Source: an uncultured Rhodocyclaceae bacterium
Lineage (GTDB): Bacteria > Pseudomonadota > Gammaproteobacteria > Burkholderiales > Rhodocyclaceae
Assembly: GCA_907163225.1 (NCBI GenBank)
Contig: OU015322.1
Location: forward strand, 3,158,060 to 3,222,059
DNA: 64,000 nucleotides
Reading direction: 5' to 3'
Shown here: positions 34,830 to 43,479 of the stretch, one piece after another
How the letters are laid out: every line of letters begins with the position of its first letter
Numbering within the stretch: position 1 is the stretch's first letter
The notes under the pieces: model-generated
The model's input: only the letters and a program-made list of their open reading frames with translations
Told to the model about the DNA's origin: nothing
Database searches by the model: none
Translations under genes and position numbers: made by a program

Positions 34830-35009
34830 TCAGTCTTTTTGACTCATCCAGGCCCCCATGGCCTGACGCATGAACTGGAACTGCTTTTCTGCCCGTCGGC
34901 AACCCGTGCAAATCGCCAGATGTAGCCGAAACTGGAGCCGCTCTGAAAGACCGAGCGGACGTTCCATCTGTATCGAGGCGAGGCGGGATGCTTCCTTGCA
35001 GCTGATCAT
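34830..35009 (-). CDS. short anti-sigma factor with zinc-binding HxxxCxxC motif (MseR-like)
   Basis: A 59-residue gene on the minus strand. The protein begins MISCKEASRLASIQ and contains LHLAICTGC, the H-x3-C-x2-C motif of zinc anti-sigma (ZAS/zf-HC2) proteins; with C4 it completes the four ligands. It is preceded by AGGAACTGCC before the ATG and by ECF promoter P1. It is similar in size and context to MseR of Neisseria, the cognate of its ECF sigma. The sigma gene here is divergent at 35128 rather than in the same operon. hvfA follows 32 bp downstream of its stop. Confidence 0.85.
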   Translation of the reverse strand: MISCKEASRLASIQMERPLGLSERLQFRLHLAICTGCRRAEKQFQFMRQAMGAWMSQKD

Positions 35010-35050
35010 GGCAGTTCCTGTTTAGTGTCCTTGGTTTGGGTGCCTGATCC

Positions 35051-35080
35051 ATTAGTCGGCGCAGTCACGAAAACATTACA
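35051..35080 (-). promoter_or_regulatory. ECF-type promoter P1 before the anti-sigma/hvfABC operon
   Basis: On the minus strand TGTAA, 17 bp, CGACTAAT. The 35-box, spacer length and 10-box equal those of P2. The start site would fall about 35 bp before the anti-sigma ATG, in the intergenic region shared with the sigma gene. Confidence 0.75.
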
Positions 35081-35127
35081 AATATTTTTTACAGTATGAT
35101 CCATCGCACCAAATACATTGAGATGAC

Positions 35128-35697
35128 ATGGCCACGGACCCGCTGCACGACCCCGAGTTTCTCACAGGATTGCGCCGCGACATGCTGCGCTTTGCAGAGA
35201 TGCAGCTGCGCAACCGGGAGCAAGCCGAGGATGCCGTACAGGAAGCGCTGGCCGGCGCCATGGCCGGACGCGAAAAGTTCGCCTCACGCGCCTCGCTACG
35301 CACCTGGGTGCTATCCATCCTGAAAAACAAGATCATCGACGTGCTGCGTGGCCGGGTTCGTGAGAATGCTGTGGTCAACACTGAAAATGACGAGGATTTG
35401 AACGCCTATTTCAATGATCGCGAGCACTGGGCTGAAGACACTCGCCCGTCCGAGTGGCAGACGCCGCAACAGGCGATGGAAAGCAAGCAGTTCTGGGAAG
35501 TTTTCGAGGCCTGCCTGTACCGCCTGCCGGACGCCAGCGGGCGCATCTTCACCATGCGCGAAGTGCTCGGCTTCGATACCGACGAAATCTGCCAGACGAT
35601 CGGCATTACGTCGAACAACTGCTTTGTCCAGCTGCATCGGGCGCGGCTGGCCCTGCGCGCCTGTCTCGGCGCCAACTGGTTCGGCGAAGCGGCCTGA
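35128..35697 (+). CDS. ECF RNA polymerase sigma factor
   Basis: A 189-residue sigma-70 family protein of the ECF class: region 2 around LRRDMLRFAEMQLRNREQAEDAVQE and RTWVLSILKNKIIDVLRGR, an acidic linker, and region 4 with SGRIFTMREVLGFDTDEICQ. It diverges from the anti-sigma/hvfABC operon and probably recognises promoters P1 and P2. By analogy with Neisseria sigma-E it would respond to oxidative or copper stress; the inducer here is not shown. It is followed directly by a terminator that works for the opposite strand. Confidence 0.9.
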   Translation: MATDPLHDPEFLTGLRRDMLRFAEMQLRNREQAEDAVQEALAGAMAGREKFASRASLRTWVLSILKNKIIDVLRGRVRENAVVNTENDEDLNAYFNDREHWAEDTRPSEWQTPQQAMESKQFWEVFEACLYRLPDASGRIFTMREVLGFDTDEICQTIGITSNNCFVQLHRARLALRACLGANWFGEAA

Positions 35698-35722
35698 AAA
35701 AAACCCCGCCACGAGGGCGGGG
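35697..35722 (-). terminator. terminator of the small-protein operon
   Basis: Stem CCCCGCC/GGCGGGG (35704-35710 with 35716-35722), followed on the minus strand by seven T. It ends transcripts coming from 35773-36119 and abuts the sigma stop. Confidence 0.75.
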
Positions 35723-35772
35723 TAACAGGGAGTTCTCGAATCGGGGGATATTCGAGAGGAGGGTAATCCGGG

Positions 35773-35952
35773 TTATTCCTCGTGGCGTTTTTTCAGCCAG
35801 TGGCGGGCAATGGCGATAAGCGCACCAGCGGCAATCGCGGTCATGGCAGCCTTGAGCGGTTCGGCCTGGCCTTCGGATAGCCAATCAAAGCCTGTGATGC
35901 CGATGAAGACACCGACTGACTCACTGATGGGCAGGTTATCCGAAAAGGCCAT
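35773..35952 (-). CDS. small protein 2 of the RstA-box operon (59 residues, one helix)
   Basis: Minus-strand frame of 59 residues beginning MAFSDNLPISESVG, with a hydrophobic helix (KAAMTAIAAGALIAIA, about 34-49) and a charged C-terminus ending KKRHEE, so it is probably a single-pass membrane protein. AAGGATCGCTG precedes the ATG, which overlaps the stop of small protein 1 (TGATG). Terminator follows. I do not recognise the family. Confidence 0.72.
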   Translation of the reverse strand: MAFSDNLPISESVGVFIGITGFDWLSEGQAEPLKAAMTAIAAGALIAIARHWLKKRHEE

Positions 35953-36119
35953 CAGCGATCCTTGCGGACGGGAATGGGTGCCAGTGCGGGTTGAGCGGCG
36001 GCCAGTTCGAAAAGGTATTGGCGGGTGGCTTCGATAAATTGCTTTATATTCATTTTGATTATTTCCTCGTTATCCTCTTGGCGGGCTTTGCTTTCTTCCA
36101 TGTCTTGCATTTTAGGCAT
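35952..36119 (-). CDS. small protein 1 of the RstA-box operon (55 residues)
   Basis: Minus-strand frame of 55 residues beginning MPKMQDMEESKARQEDNEE, with AGGGG 6-8 bp before the ATG at 36119. An internal ATG at 36053 (MNIKQFIEATRQ, 33 residues) has a perfect GAGGA at good distance and may be the true start. Charged N-terminus, helical C-terminus, no signal. It is the first gene after the RstA box and is translationally coupled to small protein 2. Confidence 0.6.
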   Translation of the reverse strand: MPKMQDMEESKARQEDNEEIIKMNIKQFIEATRQYLFELAAAQPALAPIPVRKDR

Positions 36120-36158
36120 GCTGGCCCCTGGCGTCTGTTGCGCGCTCGTGGCTAGGAG

Positions 36159-36193
36159 GTAACGGGTTTTGATCCTCTGTAACGCTATGTAAC
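36159..36193 (-). promoter_or_regulatory. RstA-box-like site with GTTAC repeats in helical phase
   Basis: On the minus strand TACATAGCGTTACA (36178-36191) matches the E. coli RstA box TACATNTNGTTACA with one mismatch. GTTAC recurs at 0, 10 and 30 bp. It lies between the rstB stop and the small-protein genes, so the rstA product upstream is the natural regulator. Confidence 0.65.
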
Positions 36194-36208
36194 ACCGACC
36201 GAAATGCC

Positions 36209-37645
36209 CTATTGGTGGGCGTTCCAGGTCAGCGTGAAGCGGGCGCCGCCCAGCGGCGAAGCGTCGGCGGTCGCGGTGCCGCCTTGCAGTTCCAGGACGC
36301 GGCGAGCGATGGCTAGCCCAAGCCCATAGCCGCCCGTGGAACGGTCACGGGAACGGTCAAGTCGGGTGAAGGCGGAGAAGATGTGCTCGCGTTCTTCCGA
36401 TGGGATGCCGATGCCGTCATCGTCAACATGAATTCGGATCTGGTCGCCAACAATTTCAGCGTTGACCGAAATTCGCTTGCTGGCGTACTTGAAGGCGTTG
36501 CGCAGGAGGTTGCGCAGGGCGTAAGGCATAGCCTTGCGGTCGAGATCCACGCTGAGATTTTCTGGCAGGTTTTCGGTGTTGACCGTGACATCGAGCTGAC
36601 GGCCGAGCAGGCGCACCGAATCCACCTCATCGACCAGCCACTCGGCAAATTTGACGCTGGAGAAATGCGCTTGCGGCGCTTCGCGTTCGAAACGGGCGTA
36701 GGTCAGGCTGGTGTCGATTAGCTGGTCTAGTTCGTCAAGATCGGCTTCCATCATCGCCCAGAGGCGTTCGCGTTCATCCCGCAGGTCAGTTTCCGACAGC
36801 ATTTCCAGGGCGAAACGCATGCGCGCGATGGGGGTTCGCAGCTCATGCGAAATCCCGCAGGACAGCTCGCGATGGGTGGCGAGCAGTTGGCGGATGCGCT
36901 CGGCCATGCTGTTCATCGTGTCGGACAGCGGGGCGAAAAGTTGGGTTCGGGCGGTCGGCGAGCGGGCCTCGAAATGGCCGTCGCCGAGATCAAGCGCCGT
37001 TTGGCGCAAGGCTTCGAGATCGCGCCAGATCGGGCGGATCCAGAACCACAGTGCGACCGCGAAAATCAGGCCGATCAGGCTCCAGGTTAGCAGGCGCAGT
37101 CGCAGTTCCAGCGGAAGACGATCCTTCAGTTCCGGATTTCGGTTCGAGGCCAGCGGGCCGACAACCAGCACCTGGCTGGTGGTTCCCAGGCGGTGGTACA
37201 TGATGTCACCGTCGTGGTCGATGGCGATGTCGCCGGCATCCAGCTTGAGCACCTGGGAAGGCGTCAGTGTGCGATCCAGAGTGATGCGTTCGACGATGTC
37301 GAGGTTGTAGGAAAACTTTTCGTCCAGCTCCTTGATTTTCTTCTGCCAATCGCGGCGCGGCTGACGGAAGAGCTCGTCTTCGATCATGATGATCGTGCCG
37401 CGCATGAAGCGCCGTGCGTAGTCGTCGGTAATGCCGCGCTGGGCGGTGGAAATGACGAAGTCGGCGGTGAAGGCAATGGCGACGAAGGAGCCCATCGCCA
37501 GCAGGTAAAAATTGAAAAACAGCTTGGACAGGCTGTACCGACTGCCTCGCCAGCGCGGCAAAGCAACCCGGAACAATGAGCGGGCTAGGCCCTGGTTTTG
37601 CTCCTTTGGGGGCGCTTCGGCGGGCTGCGGGTCAGTTCCAGTCAT
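36209..37645 (-). CDS. rstB: RstB-like sensor histidine kinase
   Basis: A 478-residue membrane kinase. Two membrane segments (about 40-62 and 180-200) flank a periplasmic domain whose DWQKKIKELDEKFSYNLDI-like stretch matches RstB (given in part). A HAMP domain, the H box GISHELRTPIARM, N box RNLLRNAFKYAS and G boxes DDGIGI and GGYGLGLAIA follow. It overlaps rstA by 14 bp. Two degenerate repeat copies (36439, 36555) lie in its ATPase and dimerisation regions. Confidence 0.92.
   Translation of the reverse strand: MTGTDPQPAEAPPKEQNQGLARSLFRVALPRWRGSRYSLSKLFFNFYLLAMGSFVAIAFTADFVISTAQRGITDDYARRFMRGTIIMIEDELFRQPRRDWQKKIKELDEKFSYNLDIVERITLDRTLTPSQVLKLDAGDIAIDHDGDIMYHRLGTTSQVLVVGPLASNRNPELKDRLPLELRLRLLTWSLIGLIFAVALWFWIRPIWRDLEALRQTALDLGDGHFEARSPTARTQLFAPLSDTMNSMAERIRQLLATHRELSCGISHELRTPIARMRFALEMLSETDLRDERERLWAMMEADLDELDQLIDTSLTYARFEREAPQAHFSSVKFAEWLVDEVDSVRLLGRQLDVTVNTENLPENLSVDLDRKAMPYALRNLLRNAFKYASKRISVNAEIVGDQIRIHVDDDGIGIPSEEREHIFSAFTRLDRSRDRSTGGYGLGLAIARRVLELQGGTATADASPLGGARFTLTWNAHQ
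36555..36584 (-). repeat. degenerate USS-like repeat inside rstB
   Basis: AGATTTTCTGGCAGGTTTTC then GGTGTTGACCG: both A/T tracts present, core with two changes. A second weak copy lies at 36439-36468. Low confidence. Confidence 0.3.
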
Positions 37646-38336
37646 GCTTGCTGAACAGGTAGCCTTTGCCGCGAACGGTCTTGATGCGCGTCGGATTCTC
37701 CGGGTCGTCGTTCAGCTTCTTGCGCAGGCGGGAAATGCGGGCATCGATCGAGCGGTCGAGACCATCGAAGCCAATGCCACGCAGTTCCTGCAGCAGATCG
37801 TCACGCGACAGCACGTTGCCGGCATGCGAGGCGAGCAGCCAGAGCAGGTCGAATTCGGCGGTGGTCAAATCGATGGTCTGGCCGCTCAGCGAGGCTGTCC
37901 GGGTCGACTGGCTGATCTTGAACTGACCAAAGACCATGCTCTCCGATTCGCCATTGTTGGCATCGGCCGCCGTTGGCAAACGGCGCAACAAGGCCTTGAT
38001 GCGGGCGAGCAAAACGCGCGGCTGAACCGGTTTTGCGATGTAGTCGTCGGCACCCATTTCGAGACCGAGAATCTGATCGAAATCCTCGTCGCGGGCCGTC
38101 AGCATCAGGATCACGCCGCGGTATTGCGGGCGTACGGCGCGACAGACCTCAAAGCCATCCTTGCCGGGAAGCATGACATCGAGCATGACCAGATCAGGCT
38201 GCTCGGTCAGAATGCGCGCCTCGGCAGTGTCGCCGCGTGGCTCGATGCTGACTTCCATATCATTTTTGGTGAGATATTCAGCCGTCAGTTCGGCCAGGCG
38301 TTCGTCGTCTTCGACAAGCAGTATGCGTGTATTCAT
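37632..38336 (-). CDS. rstA: RstA-like response regulator
   Basis: A 234-residue OmpR/PhoB-type regulator: receiver with acidic pocket LVEDDERL, phospho-acceptor in LVMLDVMLPGKDG and KPV, then a winged helix ending near LRKKLNDDPENPTRIKTVRGKG. The N-terminus (LLVEDDERLAELTAEYLTKND) is close to E. coli RstA. It is the first gene of rstAB, and the RstA-box-like site lies at the operon's far end. Confidence 0.93.
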   Translation of the reverse strand: MNTRILLVEDDERLAELTAEYLTKNDMEVSIEPRGDTAEARILTEQPDLVMLDVMLPGKDGFEVCRAVRPQYRGVILMLTARDEDFDQILGLEMGADDYIAKPVQPRVLLARIKALLRRLPTAADANNGESESMVFGQFKISQSTRTASLSGQTIDLTTAEFDLLWLLASHAGNVLSRDDLLQELRGIGFDGLDRSIDARISRLRKKLNDDPENPTRIKTVRGKGYLFSKHDWN

Positions 38337-38398
38337 TCGCCAATCTTAACGGCCTGCCGGGCAGCGGTCCACCTTCCTGTGCCGCGGAGGGCTTTCCA

Positions 38399-38427
38399 CG
38401 GTCAACCGGAAAAATCGGGCAAATTTC
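38399..38427 (+). repeat. dispersed USS-like repeat, copy 11 (intergenic, before dsbB)
   Basis: Perfect core CGGTCAACCGG 38399-38409, AAAAAT, CGGGC, AAATTT. Confidence 0.88.
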
Positions 38428-38484
38428 ACCCCCGGTCAGTGATGGCATAGAATCCCGGCTGCTCGTTTATTTGGGATCTCGTAG

Positions 38485-38982
38485 ATGAATTGCTCGAATG
38501 TGCCCCTCAGGGCCTGGTTTGCCACCCTGGGGCTGGGTTGCCTCGGCTTGGTGGCCGTCGGTATGGAATTGCAAACGCTGTTGCGTCTGGCGCCGTGCCC
38601 GCTCTGCATTTTTCAGCGCCTGCTTTACATCGTGATCGGCTTGATCGGTCTGCTCGGTTTTGCCCTGCCGGCCGGGCGGATGCTGTGGGCTGCGCTGGCC
38701 GGTGGCCTTGGCCTGCTCGGCTTTGGTGTTGCCGCTTATCAGACCTGGATGCAGGCATATCCTCACCTGGCGCCGGAGTGCAGCTTTACCGACCCGAACG
38801 CAATAGAGCGGCTGGTCGACTGGCTAGGGATGGCGTGGCCGTCAATGTTCCTGGCCACCGGCTTCTGCACCAGCCGCGATTGGGAAATGTTCGGCCTGTC
38901 GATGGCCAACTGGTCGATGCTGATATTTGCCGGCATTGTGGTTTATGCCGCATTACTCTTTATGCGGAAACGCCAGGCATAA
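38485..38982 (+). CDS. dsbB: disulfide bond formation protein DsbB
   Basis: A 165-residue quinone-linked oxidase that reoxidises DsbA. Four membrane segments; the first cysteine pair is CPLC (about 38-41) in LAPCPLCIFQRLLY, and the second pair is the Cys of APECSF and of GFCTSRDW. The N-terminus starts at ATG 38485. A bidirectional terminator follows. Confidence 0.94.
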   Translation: MNCSNVPLRAWFATLGLGCLGLVAVGMELQTLLRLAPCPLCIFQRLLYIVIGLIGLLGFALPAGRMLWAALAGGLGLLGFGVAAYQTWMQAYPHLAPECSFTDPNAIERLVDWLGMAWPSMFLATGFCTSRDWEMFGLSMANWSMLIFAGIVVYAALLFMRKRQA

Positions 38983-38990
38983 AAAAACAA

Positions 38991-39013
38991 AACCCGCTGA
39001 AAAGCGGGTTTTT
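38991..39013. terminator. bidirectional terminator between dsbB and rpmG
   Basis: AACCCGCT/AGCGGGTT stem with GAAA loop, T run on the plus strand and A run on the other side, serving both convergent genes. Confidence 0.8.
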
Positions 39014-39035
39014 GTCGAATGCCGGAGAAGCCGAA

Positions 39036-39203
39036 TTACTTCAGCTTGACTTCCTTGTAAGCGACGTGCTTACGAGCCTTCGGGTCGTACTTCATGAACT
39101 CCAGTTTGGCAGGCGTCGTGCGCTTGTTCTTGGAGGTGGTATAGAAGTGACCGGTGCCAGCTGTAGATTCCAGCTTGATTTTTTCGCGACCGCCTTTAGC
39201 CAT
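39036..39203 (-). CDS. rpmG: 50S ribosomal protein L33
   Basis: A 55-residue gene. The protein reads [19 protein letters not shown], later [17 protein letters not shown] and [14 protein letters not shown], all typical of L33. It follows rpmB at 18 bp on the same strand, the usual pair. Confidence 0.96.
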   Translation of the reverse strand: MAKGGREKIKLESTAGTGHFYTTSKNKRTTPAKLEFMKYDPKARKHVAYKEVKLK

Positions 39204-39221
39204 TTTATATTTCCTTCGTTA

Positions 39222-39455
39222 TTAGACTTCGCCGCGGGCACGCAGGTCGGCGAGGACGGCGTCAATGCCGTTCTTGTCGATCAGGCGCAGACCGGCGTTG
39301 GAAACGCGCAGGCGCAGGAAGCGGTTTTCAGATTCGACCCAAAAACGACGGTACTGCAAGTTCGGCAGGAAGCGGCGTTTGGTTCTATTGTTGGCATGGG
39401 AAACAGTGTTCCCAACCATCGGGCCTTTACCCGTTACTTGGCAGACTCGCGCCAT
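39222..39455 (-). CDS. rpmB: 50S ribosomal protein L28
   Basis: A 77-residue L28: [20 protein letters not shown], then [14 protein letters not shown] and [17 protein letters not shown]. Start at ATG 39455 (MARVCQVTG); upstream frame lacks similarity. A consensus-like promoter lies at 39492-39521. Confidence 0.97.
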   Translation of the reverse strand: MARVCQVTGKGPMVGNTVSHANNRTKRRFLPNLQYRRFWVESENRFLRLRVSNAGLRLIDKNGIDAVLADLRARGEV

Positions 39456-39491
39456 GATGGTGCTCCAGAATTCGCTAGAAGAGAGCCCACA

Positions 39492-39521
39492 AGTATAACC
39501 AAAAGTACTCAATCGTTTCAA
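39492..39521 (-). promoter_or_regulatory. sigma-70 promoter of rpmB-rpmG
   Basis: On the minus strand TTGAAA (39516-39521), 18 bp, TATACT (39492-39497), about 37 bp before the rpmB ATG. Confidence 0.7.
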
Positions 39522-39536
39522 GGGGTTTTATGAATT

Positions 39537-40217
39537 TTATAGCAAACCCCGTTCGGCGAAGGAGAGCGGCGGGGTGTTGCCGGCGACGATAAAGTGATCG
39601 AGAACCTTGACGTCGACCATGGCCAGCGCATCTTTCAGCGAGCGGGTGAGCATTTCGTCGGCGCGCGACGGCTCGGCAATGCCGGACGGGTGGTTATGCG
39701 CCAGGATAACCGCCGCAGCGTTGTTGGCGAGCGCTGCCTTGACCACTTCGCGCGGGTAAACGGAGGTTTGGGTCAGCGTGCCGCTGAACAGCTCGTCGGC
39801 TTTCAGGAGGTGATTTTGCGCATCCAGCCATAGCGCCATAAAAACCTCGTGGCCTCGGTTGGCCAGTTTCAGGCGTAGCCAGTCGCGCACCTTGCCGGGC
39901 GAAGTAAAACTGTCGCGCGTTGCCATGTCTTGTGACAGCGCGCGGCGGGCGAGTTCGAAACTGGCTTTGAGCTGGGCGGCCTTGGCCATGCCAATGCCGG
40001 AAACGCTGGCCAGCTCGGCGAGCGATGCTTCGGCCAGGGTACCAAGCTGGCCGTCGAAGCGGTGCAGAAGGTCGCGGGCCAGATCCACCGCACTTTTGCC
40101 ACGCACGCCGACTCGCAAATAGATGGCCAGCAATTCGGCGTCGGAGAGCGCTTCCGGGCCGTGCGCCAGCAGCCGCTCGCGCGGTCGTTCGCCTTCTGGC
40201 CAGTCGGTAATCGCCAT
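39537..40217 (-). CDS. radC: RadC family JAB-domain protein
   Basis: A 226-residue protein with N-terminal helix-hairpin-helix region ([21 protein letters not shown]) and a C-terminal JAB/MPN+ metalloprotease-like domain with [14 protein letters not shown]. The DNA repair role once given to RadC is not supported; its function is unresolved. ATG 40217 with GGAAAG upstream. It is divergent from coaBC with 46 bp between. Confidence 0.93.
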   Translation of the reverse strand: MAITDWPEGERPRERLLAHGPEALSDAELLAIYLRVGVRGKSAVDLARDLLHRFDGQLGTLAEASLAELASVSGIGMAKAAQLKASFELARRALSQDMATRDSFTSPGKVRDWLRLKLANRGHEVFMALWLDAQNHLLKADELFSGTLTQTSVYPREVVKAALANNAAAVILAHNHPSGIAEPSRADEMLTRSLKDALAMVDVKVLDHFIVAGNTPPLSFAERGLL

Positions 40218-40263
40218 ATTCTTTCCAGTAGAATGTGCGGAGTCCAATTCTAATGGCAAGACA

Positions 40264-41454
40264 ATGGAATTACTGGGAAAACGCATCGTTCTCGGCGTCA
40301 CTGGCGGCATCGCCGCCTACAAAGCAGCCGAACTGGTTCGCTTGCTGGGCAAACAAGGCGCCGAGGTGCAAGTGGCGATGACCGAAGGCGCAAGCCATTT
40401 TGTCACGGCGACTACCTTTCAGGCACTTTCCGGCAAGCCGGTCTATACGGATCAGTGGGATGCGCGAATGCCGAACGCGATGGCGCACATTGATCTGTCG
40501 CGCCAGGCGGATCTCATTCTGGTGGCGCCTGCGTCAGCTGATTTTCTTGCTCGCATAGCGCACGGCATGGCCGACGACCTGCTGGCGACCATGGTGCTGG
40601 CGCGTGATTGTCCGCTGTTGGTCGCCCCGGCGATGAACCGCCAGATGTGGGAAAGCCCGGCGACGCAACGAAATGTCGCGCAATTGCAGGCCGATGGCGT
40701 GCACATTCTCGGCCCGGCCTGCGGCGAACAGGCCTGCGGTGAAGTCGGCGCAGGCCGCATGCTGGAGCCGGAAGAGATTCTTGAGGACGTAATAGCTTTC
40801 TTTGCCCCCAAGGTGCTGGCCGGCAAGAATGTGTTGATTACGGCTGGGCCGACTTTCGAGGCCATTGATCCGGTGCGCGGGATTACCAATCTTTCCTCCG
40901 GCCGCATGGGCTACGCCGTGGCCCGCGCAGCGCGGCAGGCCGGGGCCGAGGTGGTGCTGGTTTCCGGGCCGGTCGGTTTTTCGGCCCCGCAGGGTGTTGA
41001 CCGTGTCAATGTACGCAGTGCGCTCGACATGCATGCCGAGGTGATGGTTCGGGCTGCGGCAGCGGATATTTTTATTGGCGTCGCGGCCGTCGCCGACTAT
41101 CGCGTCGCCAATTCGGCCGAACACAAGTTGAAGAAGGATGCGGGAGGAGTTCCACCGATCGAACTGGTCGAGAACCCGGATATTCTGGCCGAAGTGGCGG
41201 CGATACAGGGCGGCCCGTTCTGTGTAGGCTTTGCGGCGGAGAGCCGCAATCTCGAAGAATATGCGCAGACCAAACGGCGCAAGAAAAATATTCCGCTGAT
41301 CGCCGGCAACCTGATTCAGGATGGTTTTGGCGGCGACGACAATCGACTGGTTCTGTTTGACGACAACGGCGTGCACCCGCTGACACCGGCGCCAAAGTCG
41401 GTGTTGGCGCGCCAGTTGATCGCACATATTGCAAAATTGACAGGGAAAAACTGA
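40264..41454 (+). CDS. coaBC: bifunctional phosphopantothenoylcysteine decarboxylase/synthase
   Basis: Two steps of coenzyme A synthesis: CoaB joins cysteine to phosphopantothenate and CoaC decarboxylates the product with FMN. The CoaC part (about 1-190) has [22 protein letters not shown] and [15 protein letters not shown] with the catalytic Cys; the CoaB part has [26 protein letters not shown] and the KLKK region. 396 residues. The stop overlaps the dut ATG by one base (TGATG), so the two are coupled, as in many proteobacteria. Confidence 0.95.
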   Translation: MELLGKRIVLGVTGGIAAYKAAELVRLLGKQGAEVQVAMTEGASHFVTATTFQALSGKPVYTDQWDARMPNAMAHIDLSRQADLILVAPASADFLARIAHGMADDLLATMVLARDCPLLVAPAMNRQMWESPATQRNVAQLQADGVHILGPACGEQACGEVGAGRMLEPEEILEDVIAFFAPKVLAGKNVLITAGPTFEAIDPVRGITNLSSGRMGYAVARAARQAGAEVVLVSGPVGFSAPQGVDRVNVRSALDMHAEVMVRAAAADIFIGVAAVADYRVANSAEHKLKKDAGGVPPIELVENPDILAEVAAIQGGPFCVGFAAESRNLEEYAQTKRRKKNIPLIAGNLIQDGFGGDDNRLVLFDDNGVHPLTPAPKSVLARQLIAHIAKLTGKN

Positions 41455-41903
41455 TGCATCGAATTGACGTAAAGATTCTCGACAACCGCCTGCGCGACAA
41501 CCCGCCGCATTACGCCACGCCGGGCTCCGCCGGGCTGGATTTGCGTGCCTGCATTGAGGCGCCGCTGCATGTCGAGCCTGGGCAGACCACCTTGGTGCCG
41601 ACCGGCATGGCCATTCATCTGGCGGATCCTGGCCTGGCGGCGATGATCCTGCCGCGCTCCGGCCTTGGCCACAAACACGGCATTGTGCTGGGAAATCTGG
41701 TCGGATTGATCGATAGCGACTATCAGGGCGAATTGATGGTCTCGGTCTGGAATCGCGGCAGCGTGGGTTTTACCTTGAACCCGCTTGATCGTATTGCGCA
41801 GCTGGTGGTGGTGCCGGTGTTGCAGGTTGGCTTCAATATCGTCGATGATTTTGATGCCAGCCACCGTGGCGAAGGGGGCTTTGGCAGCACCGGGAAGGCT
41901 TGA
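41454..41903 (+). CDS. dut: deoxyuridine 5'-triphosphate nucleotidohydrolase
   Basis: Trimeric dUTPase keeping uracil out of DNA and giving dUMP for thymidylate. 149 residues with the five motifs: [39 protein letters not shown] and [10 protein letters not shown]. Coupled to coaBC. Confidence 0.97.
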   Translation: MHRIDVKILDNRLRDNPPHYATPGSAGLDLRACIEAPLHVEPGQTTLVPTGMAIHLADPGLAAMILPRSGLGHKHGIVLGNLVGLIDSDYQGELMVSVWNRGSVGFTLNPLDRIAQLVVVPVLQVGFNIVDDFDASHRGEGGFGSTGKA

Positions 41904-42132
41904 GCGGGCTTGTCGGCACTGATTGCCCATTTCCTCGGGCAGTCAGTTTTGCCGATGAGTAGGTGACTGAAACTCCAGGTTTTGGGCGCGCAGGCAGCTT
42001 CCTGGTCGTGCTGCCACCGACGTTTGATGGCGGGAGGCAGGTGGGCGCGGGAAAGCCGGGCAAAAAATGACCTGTGATCCTGCTGGCCGTTAGGAGAAAT
42101 TCCCGTAGATGAAATTCGCTGACCCGGAAATC

Positions 42133-42162
42133 TGATTTTTGGTCAAATTTTCCGGTTGACCG
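42133..42162 (-). repeat. dispersed USS-like repeat, copy 12 (full copy of an inverted pair)
   Basis: Core CCGGTTGACCG 42152-42162, AAATTTT tract 42145-42151, GGTC, TGATTTTT tract 42133-42140. Confidence 0.9.
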
Positions 42163-42179
42163 CTGTCAACCGGGTTTTT
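42152..42179 (+). terminator. hairpin terminator built from two inverted repeat cores
   Basis: CCGGTTGAC (42152-42160), CGCT, GTCAACCGG (42165-42173), then GTTTTT. A 9-bp perfect stem with a T run downstream of dut. The second arm is a core without its own A/T tracts, inverted relative to copy 12, exactly how paired uptake sequences form terminators in Neisseria and Haemophilus. Confidence 0.75.
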
Positions 42180-42182
42180 CAG

Positions 42183-43406
42183 TCAGAACAGCTCGATGTC
42201 GCCGTCGGCGCTACCCGTCTCGCTCAGGCCAGAATTTGAAGACCTGATCGCGTCACTCTTGACTTGCGAGTTGACCAGCAATTCGACCAGCTTGCGGCTG
42301 CGCGAGCGGAAGCGCTGAAGGCCGTCCGCTTCGTTGTCGTGCTGCAGGGCGAGGAAGGCGTGCATGTATTCGCCGACGTTAATGGTGCGCTGGCTGATGC
42401 GCGACATCATCTGGGTGACGATGTCTTCGAACTGCATGGCCATCACGCCTTCTTGCGTGAGGTTGTGCATTTGCTCGGTGATGGCCGTGATGTGATCGGA
42501 TTGCTCGCGCGCCTTGCCAGTCAGTTCAAGCAACTCGGAACCCAGCTCATGCAGCGTCGAACGGGATTTCTCGGCCAGGCTCATGTCAATTTTGGTGGCA
42601 TCGGCGATACGGACGCCGACGTCTTGCAGAGAGCCGAGAATTTCCGTTAACGATTTGCGAATGTCGACGTTGAATTCACCCGTGCGAGCAGCGAGATTGC
42701 GAACCTCGTCGGCAACCACGGCAAAACCACGCCCGGCCTCACCGGCTCGCGCTGCCTCGATTGCGGCATTCAGTGCCAGAAGATCGGTCTGTTTGGTGAT
42801 GCCGGCGATATCGTTCAGCGAGCCGTTGATGGTCGAAACACGCTGCTGCATTTGCTCAAAACTTTGGGCGATACCCTGGCTGGTGTTCTGCAATTGCGAC
42901 ATCTTGGTGACGAATTCGGCGATCAGTACATTGGTTTCGTCGAAGAAGCGCTGCAGGCTGACCTGGCCCTGTGCCTGACTGCTGCCGGAGGTGGTCATTT
43001 GCAGCATCTGGTCGATCAGGGAGCGCAGAATCTCTCGCTGATTGGAGGATTGCGATTCCAGGCCTGTCAGGCTACCTGAAAGCTTGCTGACAGAGGCACG
43101 AATAATTTCCTGCGCTTCCCGCATGTCGTTCTCAAGCGAGGTGAATTGCATTTCGGCGTGCGCCATCGCCTCGTCGGAGAGCACGTGGTATTCCGACATC
43201 ACTTCCTGCAGTTCGCTGAAATGGCCTTGCTGACGTGATTTCCAGCGCTTCCGCTCGGCCAGTGAAAGCAGCGTTGCCGTCACCATCAGGCCGGCAAGTA
43301 GCACAAAGAAGTGGGACGAAACAGGGCCAACCGCCATCGACCAGAGCCAAAGCCCAAGGCCGCCAGCGGCGGTAAGCCAGATCAACAGATCATCAATTCG
43401 TTTCAT
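42183..43406 (-). CDS. methyl-accepting chemotaxis-type protein with no large sensor domain
   Basis: A 407-residue protein with two adjacent membrane helices (about 8-45), almost no periplasmic domain, then a signalling coiled coil with the tip [21 protein letters not shown]. It resembles short MCP-like proteins that sense cytoplasmic or membrane signals. Start ATG 43406; a GTG at 43412 is possible. It ends 3 bp before the inverted-repeat terminator region. Confidence 0.88.
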   Translation of the reverse strand: MKRIDDLLIWLTAAGGLGLWLWSMAVGPVSSHFFVLLAGLMVTATLLSLAERKRWKSRQQGHFSELQEVMSEYHVLSDEAMAHAEMQFTSLENDMREAQEIIRASVSKLSGSLTGLESQSSNQREILRSLIDQMLQMTTSGSSQAQGQVSLQRFFDETNVLIAEFVTKMSQLQNTSQGIAQSFEQMQQRVSTINGSLNDIAGITKQTDLLALNAAIEAARAGEAGRGFAVVADEVRNLAARTGEFNVDIRKSLTEILGSLQDVGVRIADATKIDMSLAEKSRSTLHELGSELLELTGKAREQSDHITAITEQMHNLTQEGVMAMQFEDIVTQMMSRISQRTINVGEYMHAFLALQHDNEADGLQRFRSRSRKLVELLVNSQVKSDAIRSSNSGLSETGSADGDIELF

Positions 43407-43479
43407 CGACACGACCCAAAAGTACTTTTCCTTTTAATTATACGATTTGTATCACTTTTGACGTAGTTATTGATCGGGT

